From assembly GCA_963573305.1 (NCBI GenBank), contig OY754329.1, forward strand, positions 48,318,417-48,382,416: 64,000 bases of DNA, given 5' to 3'. The notes below the pieces were generated by a model. The model was given only the letters and a program-made list of their open reading frames with translations. It had not been told where the DNA came from and made no database searches. This document shows positions 47,118 to 59,975 of the stretch, in pieces (the stretch's first letter is position 1; every line of letters starts with the position of its first letter). The DNA comes from Pyrrhosoma nymphula (lineage: Eukaryota > Arthropoda > Insecta > Odonata > Coenagrionidae). The translations under genes were made by a program, and so were the position numbers.

Positions 47118-50100
47118 ATGCCCGTGTTATCAGAGGCGATTCGTGCTAAGAGTCTGTTGCGAGCAAATCTTGAAACTTCGAGTGTCTTCCTCCGAAGCAG
47201 AATGCCGAACATCAAGGTATTTAGCGGGACATCTCATCCGGACCTGGCACAGAGAATCGTCGATAGATTAGGGATAGATTTAGGAAAAGTCGTCACTAAG
47301 AAGTTTAGTAATTTAGAAACTTGGTAAGTATATACTACCATGCATTAATCGTATAGTAGTAACGTTTAAACAAACACGTGTTTTATCCTAATTATCTATT
47401 TGTGTAGCTTACTTAAAAATTCAAAATGTTCTTTCTTAATATTCTCTGGCCCGTAGCGTAATTTGCCGGTGCCAATTGCGTAGAAGGCATTCCAATTTAA
47501 AATTTTCGGAGTCTGAATTCCGAATGTGATTGTTGAAAGTTTTTTTTGACATTTATGTAATGTAGTTCAGTCAAGTTTAAAGTTAAGGGACATTTTATTT
47601 GATACTTAGCATGTGCTTCAGATTATGGTACATTAAGTTGCTTTATTTGATGGAATTTTGACAGTGTGGAAATAGGTGAGTCTGTTAGGGGAGAAGATGT
47701 TTACATCGTACAAAGTGGTAGCGGGGAGATTAATGATAATCTCATGGAGCTTCTCATCATGATCAATGCTTGCAAAATTGCGTCTGCATCACGTGTGACT
47801 GCCGTAATACCATGTTTCCCCTACGCCCGCCAAGACAAAAAGGACAAGGTGGGTGCTCCTTGTATGGTACTGCAATAACTTTTTTTTGTGTGGATATTGT
47901 ATTATGTTAGTTGTGCACTGACCCTAATTTATTTGGAGTGCTAATAATCATATTTACCCCCTTGATATTATCATAACAGATTAATTGCATTCAGTCAGTA
48001 ATGGCACCTATATTTTTTACCGGACCTTTAAATATTTCGTGGTAATATGCAGGAATGTTAGATGTTATTAATATTGAATTTTTGCATCTTTCCCGGACTT
48101 TTTTTTATCTCCCGGTTACGTAATTGCTCGGATATTTTTTCGTTTTTTGCTACCCCAAAAAAATTAATCCGTGTGTTTCGCTCAAGGCAATAGTTTTACG
48201 ATGTAATTATTAATTCCCATTTATTTTCTTTTTGATGACACGTTGCTCGGTTTTGTTAAATGACTTGCATTAAAAGGATTGCTGATGTGTTTTATAATTA
48301 TTTTGTCTTTTTTGATGAAATGTTTCAATCCAGTTTTTAATGTGCATCCTTTAACCGTAAGTGTAGTATACAAATACATTTTGATTTTTTTCTCGAAAAA
48401 AGTGGCAGGTACGGACACCCCCTCCATTACCATGAGTGGACTTGATTCCATCCATTGATGCTCCTTATCCCTTACCTGGGCCATGGATGCCCCATCTTTT
48501 AACGTATTATATAACAGTGGTTTTGCAATGTTTTTCTCACTGATTGGCCATTTAAGATCACTGAGTTGTGCCCTCCTGTATGATGTACTTTCAGCTTCAT
48601 TGAAAAATCCATGCTACTCTAATCATTGCAGTGTGTGAGCGTTGACCAATAATCTGTAATTTTCAAGTCTATGTGAGCGCATTTGAAATAAAGAGCTCTT
48701 TCAGCTATGATTGCAGTGTGTTTGGGTGAAGTTCTAATTCGTTTGGTGAATGAAATGCTTGAACTCGTATTTTGATAGTGCTTAATTTGTTTTAAGTTTA
48801 AGTTCATTATCGAAGTTACCAAATGGCTGAAATTCGCAGGTTACATAACTTGTTTGTGAAGTTTCAACGTTTCAAGCTGAGCAATGCACTGACGATACCC
48901 CATTATTATGGTTAAGCTCTACAGCAAAATATTTTACTCTAATTCTGGCTCTTCTTCGCAATGCTTATCAGTATACATGAATTGTATAAATAATTTATAA
49001 TTTCTTATTCTCCATAGAAATGTATTTAGAATTATCCATTAGTGTAACAGTGTTTCCTTTCGTTGTTTTACTAAGCTGGTGGTGGATTGAATTTGATTTT
49101 AACAGCTCATTAGTTAGTCTAAGCGCTCTCTTATGTAGTTGTGCTATCTTTTTGGAACAGACTACTACACACTTTTTAGGAGAACGCTCTATTGCTTTTT
49201 TTAAATTCACTTGATGTTACAAGTATCTCTTATTCAATTTTTTTCTTGAGAACCCATTTAATTTCTTTAACCTTTATGCTTTATTTATTTTTTTGTATTC
49301 ACAGCTGGTGTTAAGGTTTACTTTATCTAGTTCTCATTATGGAATCGTAGTAGGAAATTGTCTTAAAATCGTATTGTTAACGTCAGTGTTGTCGAGTTTT
49401 ATGACAGGTGCACGAGTAGAGTCAGTGACATTTTTTGGGAAAGACTTTCATCCGCAAATTTCCGTCTGTTTAGCAAACTAATTGTGCTTTCTAAGATGGT
49501 GCCTGGCTGCAGTAACCTTATACAGCATTAGGGAGCAAATTTCCTTGGCTCTTGCCATTAGGGTTTCGTAATTTGCATGGAAAACGTCTTCATGTTTAAG
49601 ATGTTTATCGTAAATATCTCAAATGGCATTGGTGATATATTAAAAATTTGGAAATGGGTAGATCCGTCCTTAAGTGAGTTGTTTATTTTTCACCATTCAT
49701 GTGACGCGAAGAACTGAAGTATATCTCCATTTTATTATCAGACTTGTGTGATGCCGATGTGTTATTTATTTTCCTCCTTGAAAGTCGATGTGTGTCTATG
49801 CATTTTGCTGTCGTTGCTTTCGTAGATGACGCTCCGTGGTCGTTTGACCCAAGGGTAGTATCCTATTTAGATCGTTGCACTTTAGACTTTCATTGAGGCG
49901 ATGACGTCGATATTCTAGATAGATAGGCTCCTGTTGCGTTCAATCGTTGGTGCAATAAATACCACTCAGGTCGAGGGTGAGACCTGATTAAGAAATCCTG
50001 GTTTGATATGACAGCGGCTATCTCTACCCCAAGCGACCCTATTCGAGTGAAAAATATTTTCCATGTGCTAATTGTCGTCGATGATGCACTGATGTTCTCG

Positions 50101-50484
50101 CCTCATTAGGTATTAGCCAATCGCGTTGAGATTGTTATTGTATGTACAGAGCATCAGGGAAATCCTTTTGGGGACCAATGTATCCTAGCTTTGTTAGGAT
50201 TTTATTTCCATGTCCATTTTTTGTCTCGTGAGGTAAAACCTGACCACGCGGAACTCGCCCCCCTCACTCCAGCTATTTGGGGAGAGCGGGAAGTTTTCCT
50301 TTCTAAGGCGTAAAAATGTGGGGTAGAGAGAGCCCTGTCAATTTTGAGAAGGGTCCCCTTACCATTCTGTACCGGGCCTTTTTTCTTTTCTGTGTTTCCT
50401 CAACAGGGCCGCGGTGAGGCCGACGGCAAGGCCTCCAACGTAATCCTGCCCTTCCAGATGAAATCTAACGAGTGGAAGTTCAGG
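47118..50484 (+). CDS. PRPS: Ribose-phosphate pyrophosphokinase (PRPS), 5' part
   Basis: PRPS makes PRPP from ribose 5-phosphate and ATP in the cytosol, feeding purine, pyrimidine and NAD synthesis. Exon 1 (47118 or 47202 to 47323) and exon 2 (47665-47848) give MPNIKVFSGTSHPDLAQRI, FSNLETC, VEIGESVRGEDVYIVQSGSG and CFPYARQDKKDK, almost identical to animal PRPS1/2 up to residue 102. The usual start is ATG 47202. An upstream in-frame ATG at 47118 would add 28 residues. A phase-0 cassette exon (50407-50484) encodes 26 residues, GRGEADGKASNVILPF to SNEWKFR; I recall similar inserts before RAPISAKL in some insect PRPS isoforms. The next conserved exon, including the PRPP-binding motif, lies beyond the window. 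Confidence 0.97.
47849..50406. other. PRPS: PRPS intron 2
   Basis: AT-rich, no repeat recognised; GC rises near 50250-50650 around the cassette exon. Confidence 0.5.
50407..50484 (+). CDS. PRPS: PRPS cassette exon (26 codons)
   Basis: Acceptor tgtttcctcaacag, donor GTAAAG. Length 78 and both ends in phase 0, so it can be included or skipped without shifting frame. It inserts just after KKDK at residue 102, next to the ATP-binding loop. Confidence 0.75.
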
Positions 50485-53400
50485 GTAAAGAGCCTCTATA
50501 ATGTGCCCATCAACCCATTAGCTAAAAAAGTCTATTTATGTTCCAAGGTCGCGTCCAGGGGTTTTTTTCTCTTTTGGAATGCATGGAATGCAGGTGACCC
50601 TCGGAGACTAATCACCGCGGTCTTTGGCGCGCGCGCCAAATCGAAGGATTCAAGCTCCCCCGCTTCTTTTCCGTCATGCCATATCCACTTCTCCGTACGC
50701 GCAAGTGTGGTTTGTCCCAGTTAATTCAATTTTTAACGATTTTTATATAATCTTAGTGGCATTCGTTATATGTTTTTTTGTTTGCTTGATATATTTGCAG
50801 CATTGTCTCTCAACCTGTTGGTCGCATTAAGCTTCCCATTGCTGCCCAACACAATTATCGTACGTGACAAACTTTATTCGTAAGTGGTTGCGTGCTCTTT
50901 CGTAACATTACTGCTCTCGATTAAATAAAACTGAAATTCCACTAATAATAATTTATATGTGGAATTTCAAAGTTTCATTAAATTGTGAATCCCTTTACCA
51001 AGTAACGTTGGAAACTTCCACGTATTATTGCTCTTATTTCGATTGATGGACATTCGTTACCTCGGCGACGCGAATGTGTCAATGCTAAGGTTTTAAATTT
51101 CATCGCAGTACGCCTAGGAAGGACGTTTTTGTCGTCTAATGGCGTTCCATGAAAGGAAAAACGTAGAGCATTGGTTCTATGTCGGCAGTAATTTCAGTGT
51201 TCTCTTTGGTGTATATACGCCATTTTTCTGTGTGAAAGAGAAAGAATTGCCCTCTTTTTGATATTTTCCGTCCATGACGGTCCATTGTGCTTTATCAACT
51301 CTTTCAACGTTATCAGGTGTAAAATTCTGTAGCGCCAAAATCCCATCCCGGCGATAAGCCTCGCCAAAATTATGTAAACGGCATTTAGAACGTATTCCAT
51401 TGAGGTCATCCCGCGTGTATACGGCATTTTTTGCCGTGTTCTGGCTGACCTTGTGAGGCGTCCTCACACCTGTTAAAGCGGTTGTAACTCAGGGCATGAT
51501 TGGACGCGTAAACCTCTACGTGATTTCGTAGTTTTTCTCGGTATATATCAAGATAAACCATTAAGGCTTTCATGCCTGTAAAACTTTCTTGTCTGCTTGT
51601 TTCACTTGTCGTTAGGACGTTTTGTCGGGCGCGCCTTAAGCTCGCGATCTTCGAGCGACCGCGCGGGAAAAGGCGCGGTGGGTTGCATGGCATGTACTCG
51701 TACGTGGGGTAGTATTCTCTGTTGAATAATGGAGTAGCCTGTTCTGTCTTTCCTGTGAATTGTGTTGTGTGATCGGATCGTCCTTTAGGAATCGACGTTG
51801 ATTGACAACAGCATTGTCGGTCAGGATGGTTATTTCGTAAAATTGCTCCCTTGGGAGATTCTCCGGAAAATGTCGACGCCACGTGTATGTAATTCAATTT
51901 CTGTTAGCCTTCGTGAGTTGTCAATGTCTATGAGGTTGGGATGCAGAACGGGGACTGTCCAAGAACCTACCAATCAGCTGGTAGAATACTTGAATGAGTT
52001 CGTGAGTTGTGGAGATAAAAGGTCTTTAGTGTAAATATTTCGTAACTGCGGTTAAGCAAAGTTACAATTAGCCGAATTTGTGCTAAATGTGCCTCAAGAA
52101 AATCTTTAGCCAGCTATTTTGTCGACTTATTTTTAACTTAAGCGAGCGTGTAGCAGAAGATCGATTATCTGTCTGCAAAATAACTGAGGGTTCTTGTTAT
52201 TGAATGTTTTCTGGTAGTCTTTGCACATGGTTTATATACACATGCACTTTCTCCGGATACTATCCATCCTAAGATGTTAATGTATTTGTTTTAAAGATTT
52301 TCAAGACTATTGTTATTTTGAAAAATCTGTTTTGGATCTTATTTTGATAGAGAAGTCGGGCTTAATGAACTAGACATTGCATAGTATTGTTTCATATAAT
52401 TTTTTTTTTCTGCTTTGCAAGTCCCCTTGTACATATATACACATCATGCTCAGTTGTGTTCCCATTTAGAAAGGAAACGTAAGTGATGTTGGTGTTATTG
52501 AGCTATTTTGTTTCCAGTGGTGGCTCGTAATGTCATAGAGCTAGATTTGTTATAGTGTTAGGTGTGATAGAATAGCATGTTAGGCAGTGTTGCATTTAAA
52601 AGAGACTTCATCGTGGAGCATTGTTGTACTTGAGGGGTTTGGGATACAAAGAACGGGCTCAAACTTTGGCATGAGGTGACTGACACTTTCCGTGAGAAAA
52701 ATAAATATGACAGCGGAGCCAGTTTTATGTATAGAATAACTGCTGCCGAAGACATTAAATCCTTTCCCTCTCATGACATTTCCCTTGTACACTCCCATAT
52801 AACTGGTGTGTAAGTTTTGTTTTAAATAAATAATATATAGTTGGATTTTTAAAAGCTTTGTGAGAATAAGGTTATGTTTATTTTTTAATAAAACACAGTT
52901 TTAATATGCAAATTTGGCATGAGCAGTTATATTGATACTATGAGTGTTTGAATGCTGCCTTAAAAAGCTGGTATATTGGCACTTAGTTTCTTGATGGTTT
53001 AGTCACAAGTGCTCAGAAAACTTCAAGGGAATTTTGGTTCCTGTTGGTTCTTTTACTGTGGAAAATTAATCAAGGATGATATAAATGGATGAGGGCTTGA
53101 AAGGTGTTGAAGATGAGGCAGGTGCTAGAGGGGCTTTGACATAGTTAGGGGCAGGCATCGTTTTGGTGGAAACAAGGTAATACCTGGCTGATGTATTGAC
53201 AATATTTTCCTGGTTAGGCTTTTGATTTTGCTCTGAGGTTCTCGGTAATCTGAATTCACAAGTTTCCTTCTCAAACTGCCATTTTGTTAAATTCCATACT
53301 TCCTGCACTCATTTTATCATGTGGTGTGGTGTAGTGAGCTGGCAGGGAATAATCTGAATACTGCCCCAAGGTTGTGTAGCTGGGATGTTTAACCGCTAAC

Positions 53401-55296
53401 CATTAATTGGAAGGGTATTTGAAATAGGAATTAGTGAGGGAACAGCACGATGAGTGAGACTTCAGGTGGTATTAGTGCCATGGTCTGCTTTTTTGTGGAT
53501 GTGACTGTGCTGGGGAAGAAAGACTCGTAAACGTTACAACTAGGCATCATCTGGCACATTCTGAAGTGTCAAGAATTCTTTATATACAGAGAACTTTTTT
53601 CAACAAAATTGGCAGGGGTTGGTTTAAGATGGAGGGGGGTAGGGTGGTTAGGGCATGGCAGAGGGACATCAAAACAGTGAGGAAGACCATTTTTTATACA
53701 CTAAGCAGAAGATGTCTTATCAAGGTGAAACTGGTCGGAATTTTAAATAAATTTAAAATAATAAATAAGTTTTTAAATAAAATGTACAAAGTTTTTTAAT
53801 TAACAAATTTTAATCTTTCACCTCACTAAGTCAAGCCTGAAACAATCAGATTATGAGATTCTTGAAGTGATATTAGATTATGAAGTGTGAGAAATGTCTG
53901 TGTGATATCATGAAGATGTAATGCTTTAGTGCAGAAGGTTATTTCAGTGGTAATTTTTTAGGAGACAATTTAGTCAGTTCATGTTCTCAGTTGTTTGAAT
54001 GCAAAGCATCATAAATTGACTCCTTGAAAGAGACTGCGTTTAGTTAACAGAAATTCAAATAATTTTAATTGTTATTGTTCTATAATACACATATTGGCTC
54101 GCTCGAGTGTCTTGGCAGTGAAGACACCATTAGGTCAGTTTGTTTATTGCGCTTAATTCATACACTTGAGGAAAGAGATCGGTGGCATATGTTTAAATTA
54201 ATTAAACTGAGGAACAGTGGTGATAATTTTATTTTATGTGATTTAATTGAATCTTTTTTACCCTATTGGAGGTGCATTTGAAAATATTTTGACTTTTTGT
54301 TGATAATGTGAAATGAGAGGTCTGGTTTACATTTTTTTAATCCGTTGCATAATGCAGTGACTTCTAGATTTGATAATAGAGAGAGATAGTTGCGTTGTTT
54401 TGTTGTATCATAAATCGAGGGAATTAGGTTTTGGGCTCATTATGTTTGGTAAACTTATAAGTTTCCTTGGAATCAAAACTCAAATTTTTTAATTTTTAGT
54501 CTATTGGAAGAATATGGTTTTATCATTCTATCTGGATTCATTTTTGGCATTGACGACTTACTCTTTTATTTTTACTTTCATTTTCCTTGGTTTTCTGTTC
54601 ATGATAAGTTTACTCTTTGTGTTATGTTTAAGTTATGTCTTTCTGTGCATGCTGATTGTTTTTTGTCTTGGTTCTTTGAATGCTTCATTAACCCCTGATG
54701 GTAATGTGGGAAGATCCCACCTTGCAATGGATTCCGAGCAACTAAAATATTTCATTTCTATTGGTGCACTAATTATAGCTTTAAAGTGGTTCCCACATAA
54801 AATGACTTAAAAGTCGTTTTACTCATATTCTGGCTGATTATAGAAAAACGCGTCCTCTGTCTGATATGAGCAACAAAATGTCACCCTTACGTGCTATTTT
54901 TCTCACAAATATACCTTGAAATTACATGGTGTTAAATGGAGGAATGGGATAAACACAGGGAAAAATAGTATTTATCCACATAATATAAATGACATTATCG
55001 TGGAAAACTGTTTATTGTAAAGATAAATTCCCGACAAATTTAACAAAAATAAATTATAGGCATCTTACCGCCTTATAGTGTGAGTTATTAGCCAATAATT
55101 GTGATAATCGAAGTCGAAATGCGGTAATTCCATAGAAACTGCGCTACATTTCTACCTATGGCCTGAAATAAGTGCTCATTAAAAATATATTTTGTGGAAT
55201 AATCTGCGTAATTTGCATCTTAACTTTGGTTCTCAGTAGGTAACGCATGTATTCACCGAAAGTAGAGTTTTTAAAACAAATAAACCAATAGATAGA
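50485..55296. other. PRPS: PRPS intron, no gene recognised
   Basis: A GC-rich patch near 51600-51700 with frames on the minus strand (51406-51897, 163 codons) matches nothing I know. It may be regulatory. Confidence 0.45.
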
Positions 55297-55477
55297 TTTC
55301 CAATCATTGCATCAAACAAATGATGTGGACGCAGTCACGCGCGTGGGTGCGAAGTTATACACCAAAGACTGTGAGACTGGCTAACACACCTGACCGGCAA
55401 TTGGGAGATCTGGGTTCAAATCCTGGTCAAGTCAAATGATTTTTTCATGGTGAATCTCACCCTCTTCGGTGTATAAC
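55297..55477 (+). repeat. Palindromic tRNA-like repeat, copy D
   Basis: The 124-bp core (55354-55477) has ends GTTATACACCAAAGA and inverse (one mismatch) like copy B, with a plus-strand tRNA-like body: CTGGCTAACACACCTGACCGG and GGGTTCAAATCC (B box). The tail shared with copies B and C lies inverted upstream at 55297-55353. Confidence 0.78.
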
Positions 55478-57442
55478 CAAGAGATGGAATTTGGTATTTG
55501 TTTTGACTTGCATAGTCGTGGTAGAATCACCTTAGTTGGCTATTCCTGTGAATTACCATTCTATCTACATAATAACCTCTGTACAGTTTGCAATATATTT
55601 CATTTCTCGCTTGCCTTAACAGGTTCTCCGCTATCCAGTCTTATGAACTGGTCATATTAATAATCCTGAATTTTTCTCGTTAATTCTGTAGGGTTTGGGG
55701 CATCCAAATCTTAACCTCACTGCAGTCAACATATTTTCTTTTTCGTAATAACTGCATAAGTAAATTAATTTGTTGATTTTAATTTTGGCTTGATGTTTTA
55801 TAGAAATAATGTACCATTCTTCTTTCTGCATGCTAACTTTGGCCCATTATGCATGTATGTGGATTCATTCAGTGCACTTTACTGCAATATCCTAATTGGA
55901 AGCTTTTTATGCTATTATGTTTGTTAACTTCATATCGGTAGTATGTATATATTTTTTAATGACCCTTCCATAATTGCTTCCTATTCGTTTAGATTTCCAA
56001 TGTCTGATATGTGATGTGATGTAAATTATCTCTATCTCCTCTATATTTTGGTTATAAGGCAGTAGGTACAGATAATAGGGCTGAGGATAGCTTTAGGGAG
56101 TACACACTACTCTGAAGATCATCCTTTACAATGCATTTGGTCATTTATTCCATTCATGTTTGCCATTTTTTGTCCTACTACATCCTATAATAGGGTAGTT
56201 GCATATTGAGTGGTAAAAACTCTGAACTGTGATCTTTTTGTCCAGTTTATGTTTAGACAACCTGTTAACCATTTCTCATCCTTGTCGGTGTAATAAAAAT
56301 AAAAATATTCTTGAAAGTTTTTTTAGAAATTAATTGCTGGGTCAGTGTTTCTGGAATTAAATTAACCCCTCTACTGTTATTACAGTATCCGAGGTCACAA
56401 AGTAATTCTGGTTTGCTTTGAGTGATAAAGTGAGGGGATGATATGGGAATAAAAAGTATTGAGACCCTATGTTCCTTGGATAATAATGGGACGCATGGCT
56501 GGTATAAAGCAAAAATGTGCCACGTTTCATAAATTTCTTTCCCTCTTACATATTCCTTTTCTATGAAGCACCTTAAGCCAAATGGCAACTGAGGAAATGC
56601 TTTTCAGTTAGCCCTTATTTTTCTGATGCAGTATATTATTTCACTTTCATTGAGCTTTTTTGAATTTTTAGGTTTTACATCCTGTTTTAAGTACTTTCAT
56701 GGTCCTTCTTTGTATGCTTTCCAATATTCTGTATTTTTAATGCCATAAAGTGATTAATAAATCACCTCCTGTTGCCTAATTTTTGATGTGGTATATGGAG
56801 CTGTTTAAAATTGATCATCGTCAGCCAGTATATTTGTTCATAATCAGTTTATGGTTTCAATCTTGCTACTTTTGTTTATAGTTCCTTTTTTTTATTTTGC
56901 TCTAAATGTGAAGCTTTTTATTAATAAATGCTGTATATTTTACTAATGATTATTTTTGGTAGATCTGTGATGATCTGGTGTAATGCAGTTCAATGTAAAG
57001 TGAGTCTTAAAGTTGCATGCATTATATCTGTCGGCACATTTTCCAGTTGCACACACACGCACATTTTGTCAAGAGAGAAGAGGTTATTGTTTTATTTCTC
57101 ATGATCGTGTGCTTCTTTAATATGCTCAATTTTCTTCAGATATACATTTTCCTCACTCTTTGTTTTCTTTCCTGTTTTTATAGCATTTAAGTAATCGGTG
57201 CTGGTTGCTGCCTGGTTTAATGGCCATATTTTAAACAGTTGGGGAATTGTGCAGTTATATTGGGTTAAAATTGTTTGCCTTACATTCATAATTTAATGGG
57301 CTCGATGGTAAAGAATTGTAGTGTTTTAGAGCGACTACCTCAGGTTTGTAGGCAGTCGTTCATTTGTTCATTTGAGTTGAGATTTCACATGAGTCCTATT
57401 TGTTTGGCAGTAATCACTCTCTTCTCCACCCTATTCTTTCAG
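55478..57442. other. PRPS: PRPS intron, nothing recognised
   Basis: AT-rich; no genes or repeats seen. Confidence 0.45.
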
Positions 57443-57469
57443 GATATGCTTCCCGATCTAGGGGGGGCC
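57443..57469 (+). other. PRPS: Candidate 27-nt PRPS microexon
   Basis: A 37-base, pyrimidine-rich acceptor (cttctccaccctattctttcag) and a GTGAGT donor bracket 27 bases, nine codons DMLPDLGGA, phase 0 at both ends, so compatible with the PRPS frame after KKDK or after the cassette exon. No homology evidence. Confidence 0.3.
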
Positions 57470-57470
57470 G

Positions 57471-59444
57471 TGAGTACCACAAAAGTGTTGGGAAGGGATG
57501 GCAGAAGAGAGTTTGATTATTAACCTTATGTAGAGTAACCAGATTAATATTGGGGTATCATACTCAGGAATGATACTTTTTTCCAAAATAACTTTACCAA
57601 TCTGACTGTTGTTTGGGAGTGTTGTTTTTTGACTGATTAGTTTGCTTTTCGAAGTCTGTGATTTTGTGAGAGGCATGCAGCCGTCAGTAAAAGATGTGTG
57701 TGCTTAGCTTGAAATTGTCATCATTGAAAACAATCCACAGCATTTACGTGACCTATAACATTCATATAGTGCGCCCTTGTTTGAGCTGTATTCATTATTT
57801 CCTCAATAATGTTTTGCAATACTTGAGGGGTAATGAATTGCCAGTTTTTGGTAACACTGTGATGCAAGAACATTTTGCTTTGTTGCCAAAGAGTTACTAA
57901 GTTGTAGACTAGTGGGTTCGCTGGTGATGCTATCATATTAGGAAATATTTAGCCACCATATTGCTGTTGGTTTATTTGCTTGTGGTTGGGCAGTCAAGTT
58001 GCACCAGGTTTGTTTCTTCAAATTTTCCACAATTAATTCACTTTCTCAATGATTGTCTGTATCAAGCTTTCGGGTGAACCAGAAGGTGCAAGAAAAGTTA
58101 GTTATTAAAATTGGATATTCTTTTAACCATTCCTTTGATCTATGTAGGATGATTTTTTCGGGGGATGATATTCCTTGGATCCTTATTACTGTGCTTAATA
58201 TTTAGGATAATGTTAATTTTATTGGAGGCCAAAAATAAAACAAATCCAAGAGGCGGCATACTGATGAAAATAATTTCATAGCTTCATTTTATGTTATTTG
58301 CATAAAAGGAGAGTTGTTTGCTGTAACGCAACTGATTATTCTCTTTAGTTACTAGGGAAATGACTACTTGGGTTAATTTTCATTTGTGATGCTATAAGGC
58401 AATGACCCAATATGTATGTTCTTATGACATATTTGTTCAAAATCAGGTCTTTTTTTGTTGGCAGACAGTGTGAAGTAGTTACTCTTGCAAAACACCTAAG
58501 AAATAAATGAATATTCACTCTCTTACCTGGCCTAAGGTGGATTCCACGTGGACTTGTACTGGGGAATCCTCTTAGTCTATAAATTAGTAGCCGCTGCTCA
58601 TTTTGCATAGCTCTCTTATTCCTCTGCCAAGAGATGGACTTGGTATATTTTAGGGACACTTGCTTCAGTAATCAGAAGTGTAGTAAATATATTTTACATA
58701 TTCCCTAAATGATGATTTATCCTAAATCTGTATTCCTTTGGTATCAGTTGGAGCTCAGTAGCTTGCACTTTTGCGGTAAACATTTAATGTTTTTAAAAGA
58801 TATTTTGGGTTGATTTATTGTTAATCAAGTGAAGACTAATGTGCTTGCTCAAGGGGTTACTTTAAAACATGATGTTAGGGGTGATTAAGCTGGGTGGTAG
58901 GTGGTAGACATTGCATCATTGTGATAGTAATAAGCAATAGGTTAGCAATACTTAAATCCATGGCAACTACCTTTCTTTAATATATAGATAAAAATTTAGT
59001 CGCCAGAACAGATGTGGTATTATTCTCATCAGAAAAAGTGTAGGAAGTGTCAAGTTTCTTATGAACATAAATTAATGAATTTTTTATGGTAAGATTAAGG
59101 TTTGGTTAATAACTAGGCATTTGTGGTTAGGTTTTCTGTGATTTGATAATGTGGTAGTTTTATATCAAAATCTTTCAAATTTAAATGCTTGTCAATTGGA
59201 GGCCATTGCTTTATCATACATCCATTAGACACTTGGGCTAATTTAGATTAAGAGTATTTTTTTAAATTATATACTCTGATTTGGTGTGCACCCATAAGAA
59301 TTTTTAGCACAGTTGTAGATAAATGTCAAGGACATACTTCATCAGCCTTAATGAGTTTTGACATAACTATAGAGTATTTTCACATTTAAATTATTTTTAA
59401 ATGCAAAGTATAACGTGCGAAGCCTTTCACACGAAAGTGATAGT
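57471..59444. other. PRPS: PRPS intron, nothing recognised
   Basis: No coding or repeat content seen. Confidence 0.45.
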
Positions 59445-59975
59445 TAATTGAAACCTCAATTGCAATTTTCCACTGATAAAGATTTAATTGACCCAGGCTT
59501 TGATGCCCTGGATCATCATTAGGTACATAAAGTTTGCAAATCATTGTATGTATATATACAAGAGGTGGGGGGGAGGTTAGGGAAGTTTATGGTGGGAGTA
59601 AGGGAGGGGTAAATTTTCAATGGGGGGAGGGAGGAAGGGGTAAGTATTAGGTATACAAGGATATGGTTATATATTTGAAATTTGAAAAACCCAATAAAGT
59701 TTGTTTGAGTTATGTCCTGCAGTACATTGAGGGGAGGGGTGGAAAGGGACAAGAATTGGAAAATTAATAATTTTGTTCCTAATACTCGTCCCTTTCTCCC
59801 TTCCCCCCTTGAAACTTTCCCCATCACCACTCCCTCAACTTCGCCAACTCCCCCCACCTTGTATTCATACCATGATTTGCAAACTTTGTGTACCTGATGA
59901 TGATGCAGTGCGTCGAAACCCAGTCGAATAAACCTTTATCTGTGGAATATAGCAATATAAATTTCCACAATATGT
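59445..59975. mobile_element. Foldback element with PLE-like ends
   Basis: Two arms, about 59445-59680 and 59750-59975, are inverted copies: aggtacataaagtttgcaaa on the left matches the inverse of tttgcaaactttgtgtacct on the right, and purine-rich gggagg tracts pair with pyrimidine-rich cccctcc tracts. In the right arm, pyrimidine tract, then CTGATGATGATGCAGTGCGTCGAAACC, then AATAAA follow, the order seen at the PLE end. Confidence 0.75.
59894..59920 (+). ncRNA. Hammerhead-core-like motif in the foldback right arm
   Basis: CTGATGA, one base, a GATGC/GCGTC hairpin with AGT loop, then GAAAC. A decayed inverse copy (ATCATCAT ... TTTGATGCC) is at about 59490-59520 in the left arm. Stems I and III are not evident. 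Confidence 0.4.

Noticed and set aside
51406..51897. 163-codon frame on the minus strand in a GC-rich patch
   Set aside because: No motif, no splice context, no homology recognised; open by composition.
54514..54810. Hydrophobic 98-codon frame
   Set aside because: Hydrophobicity follows from T-rich DNA; overlapping frame also open; no start context or homology.
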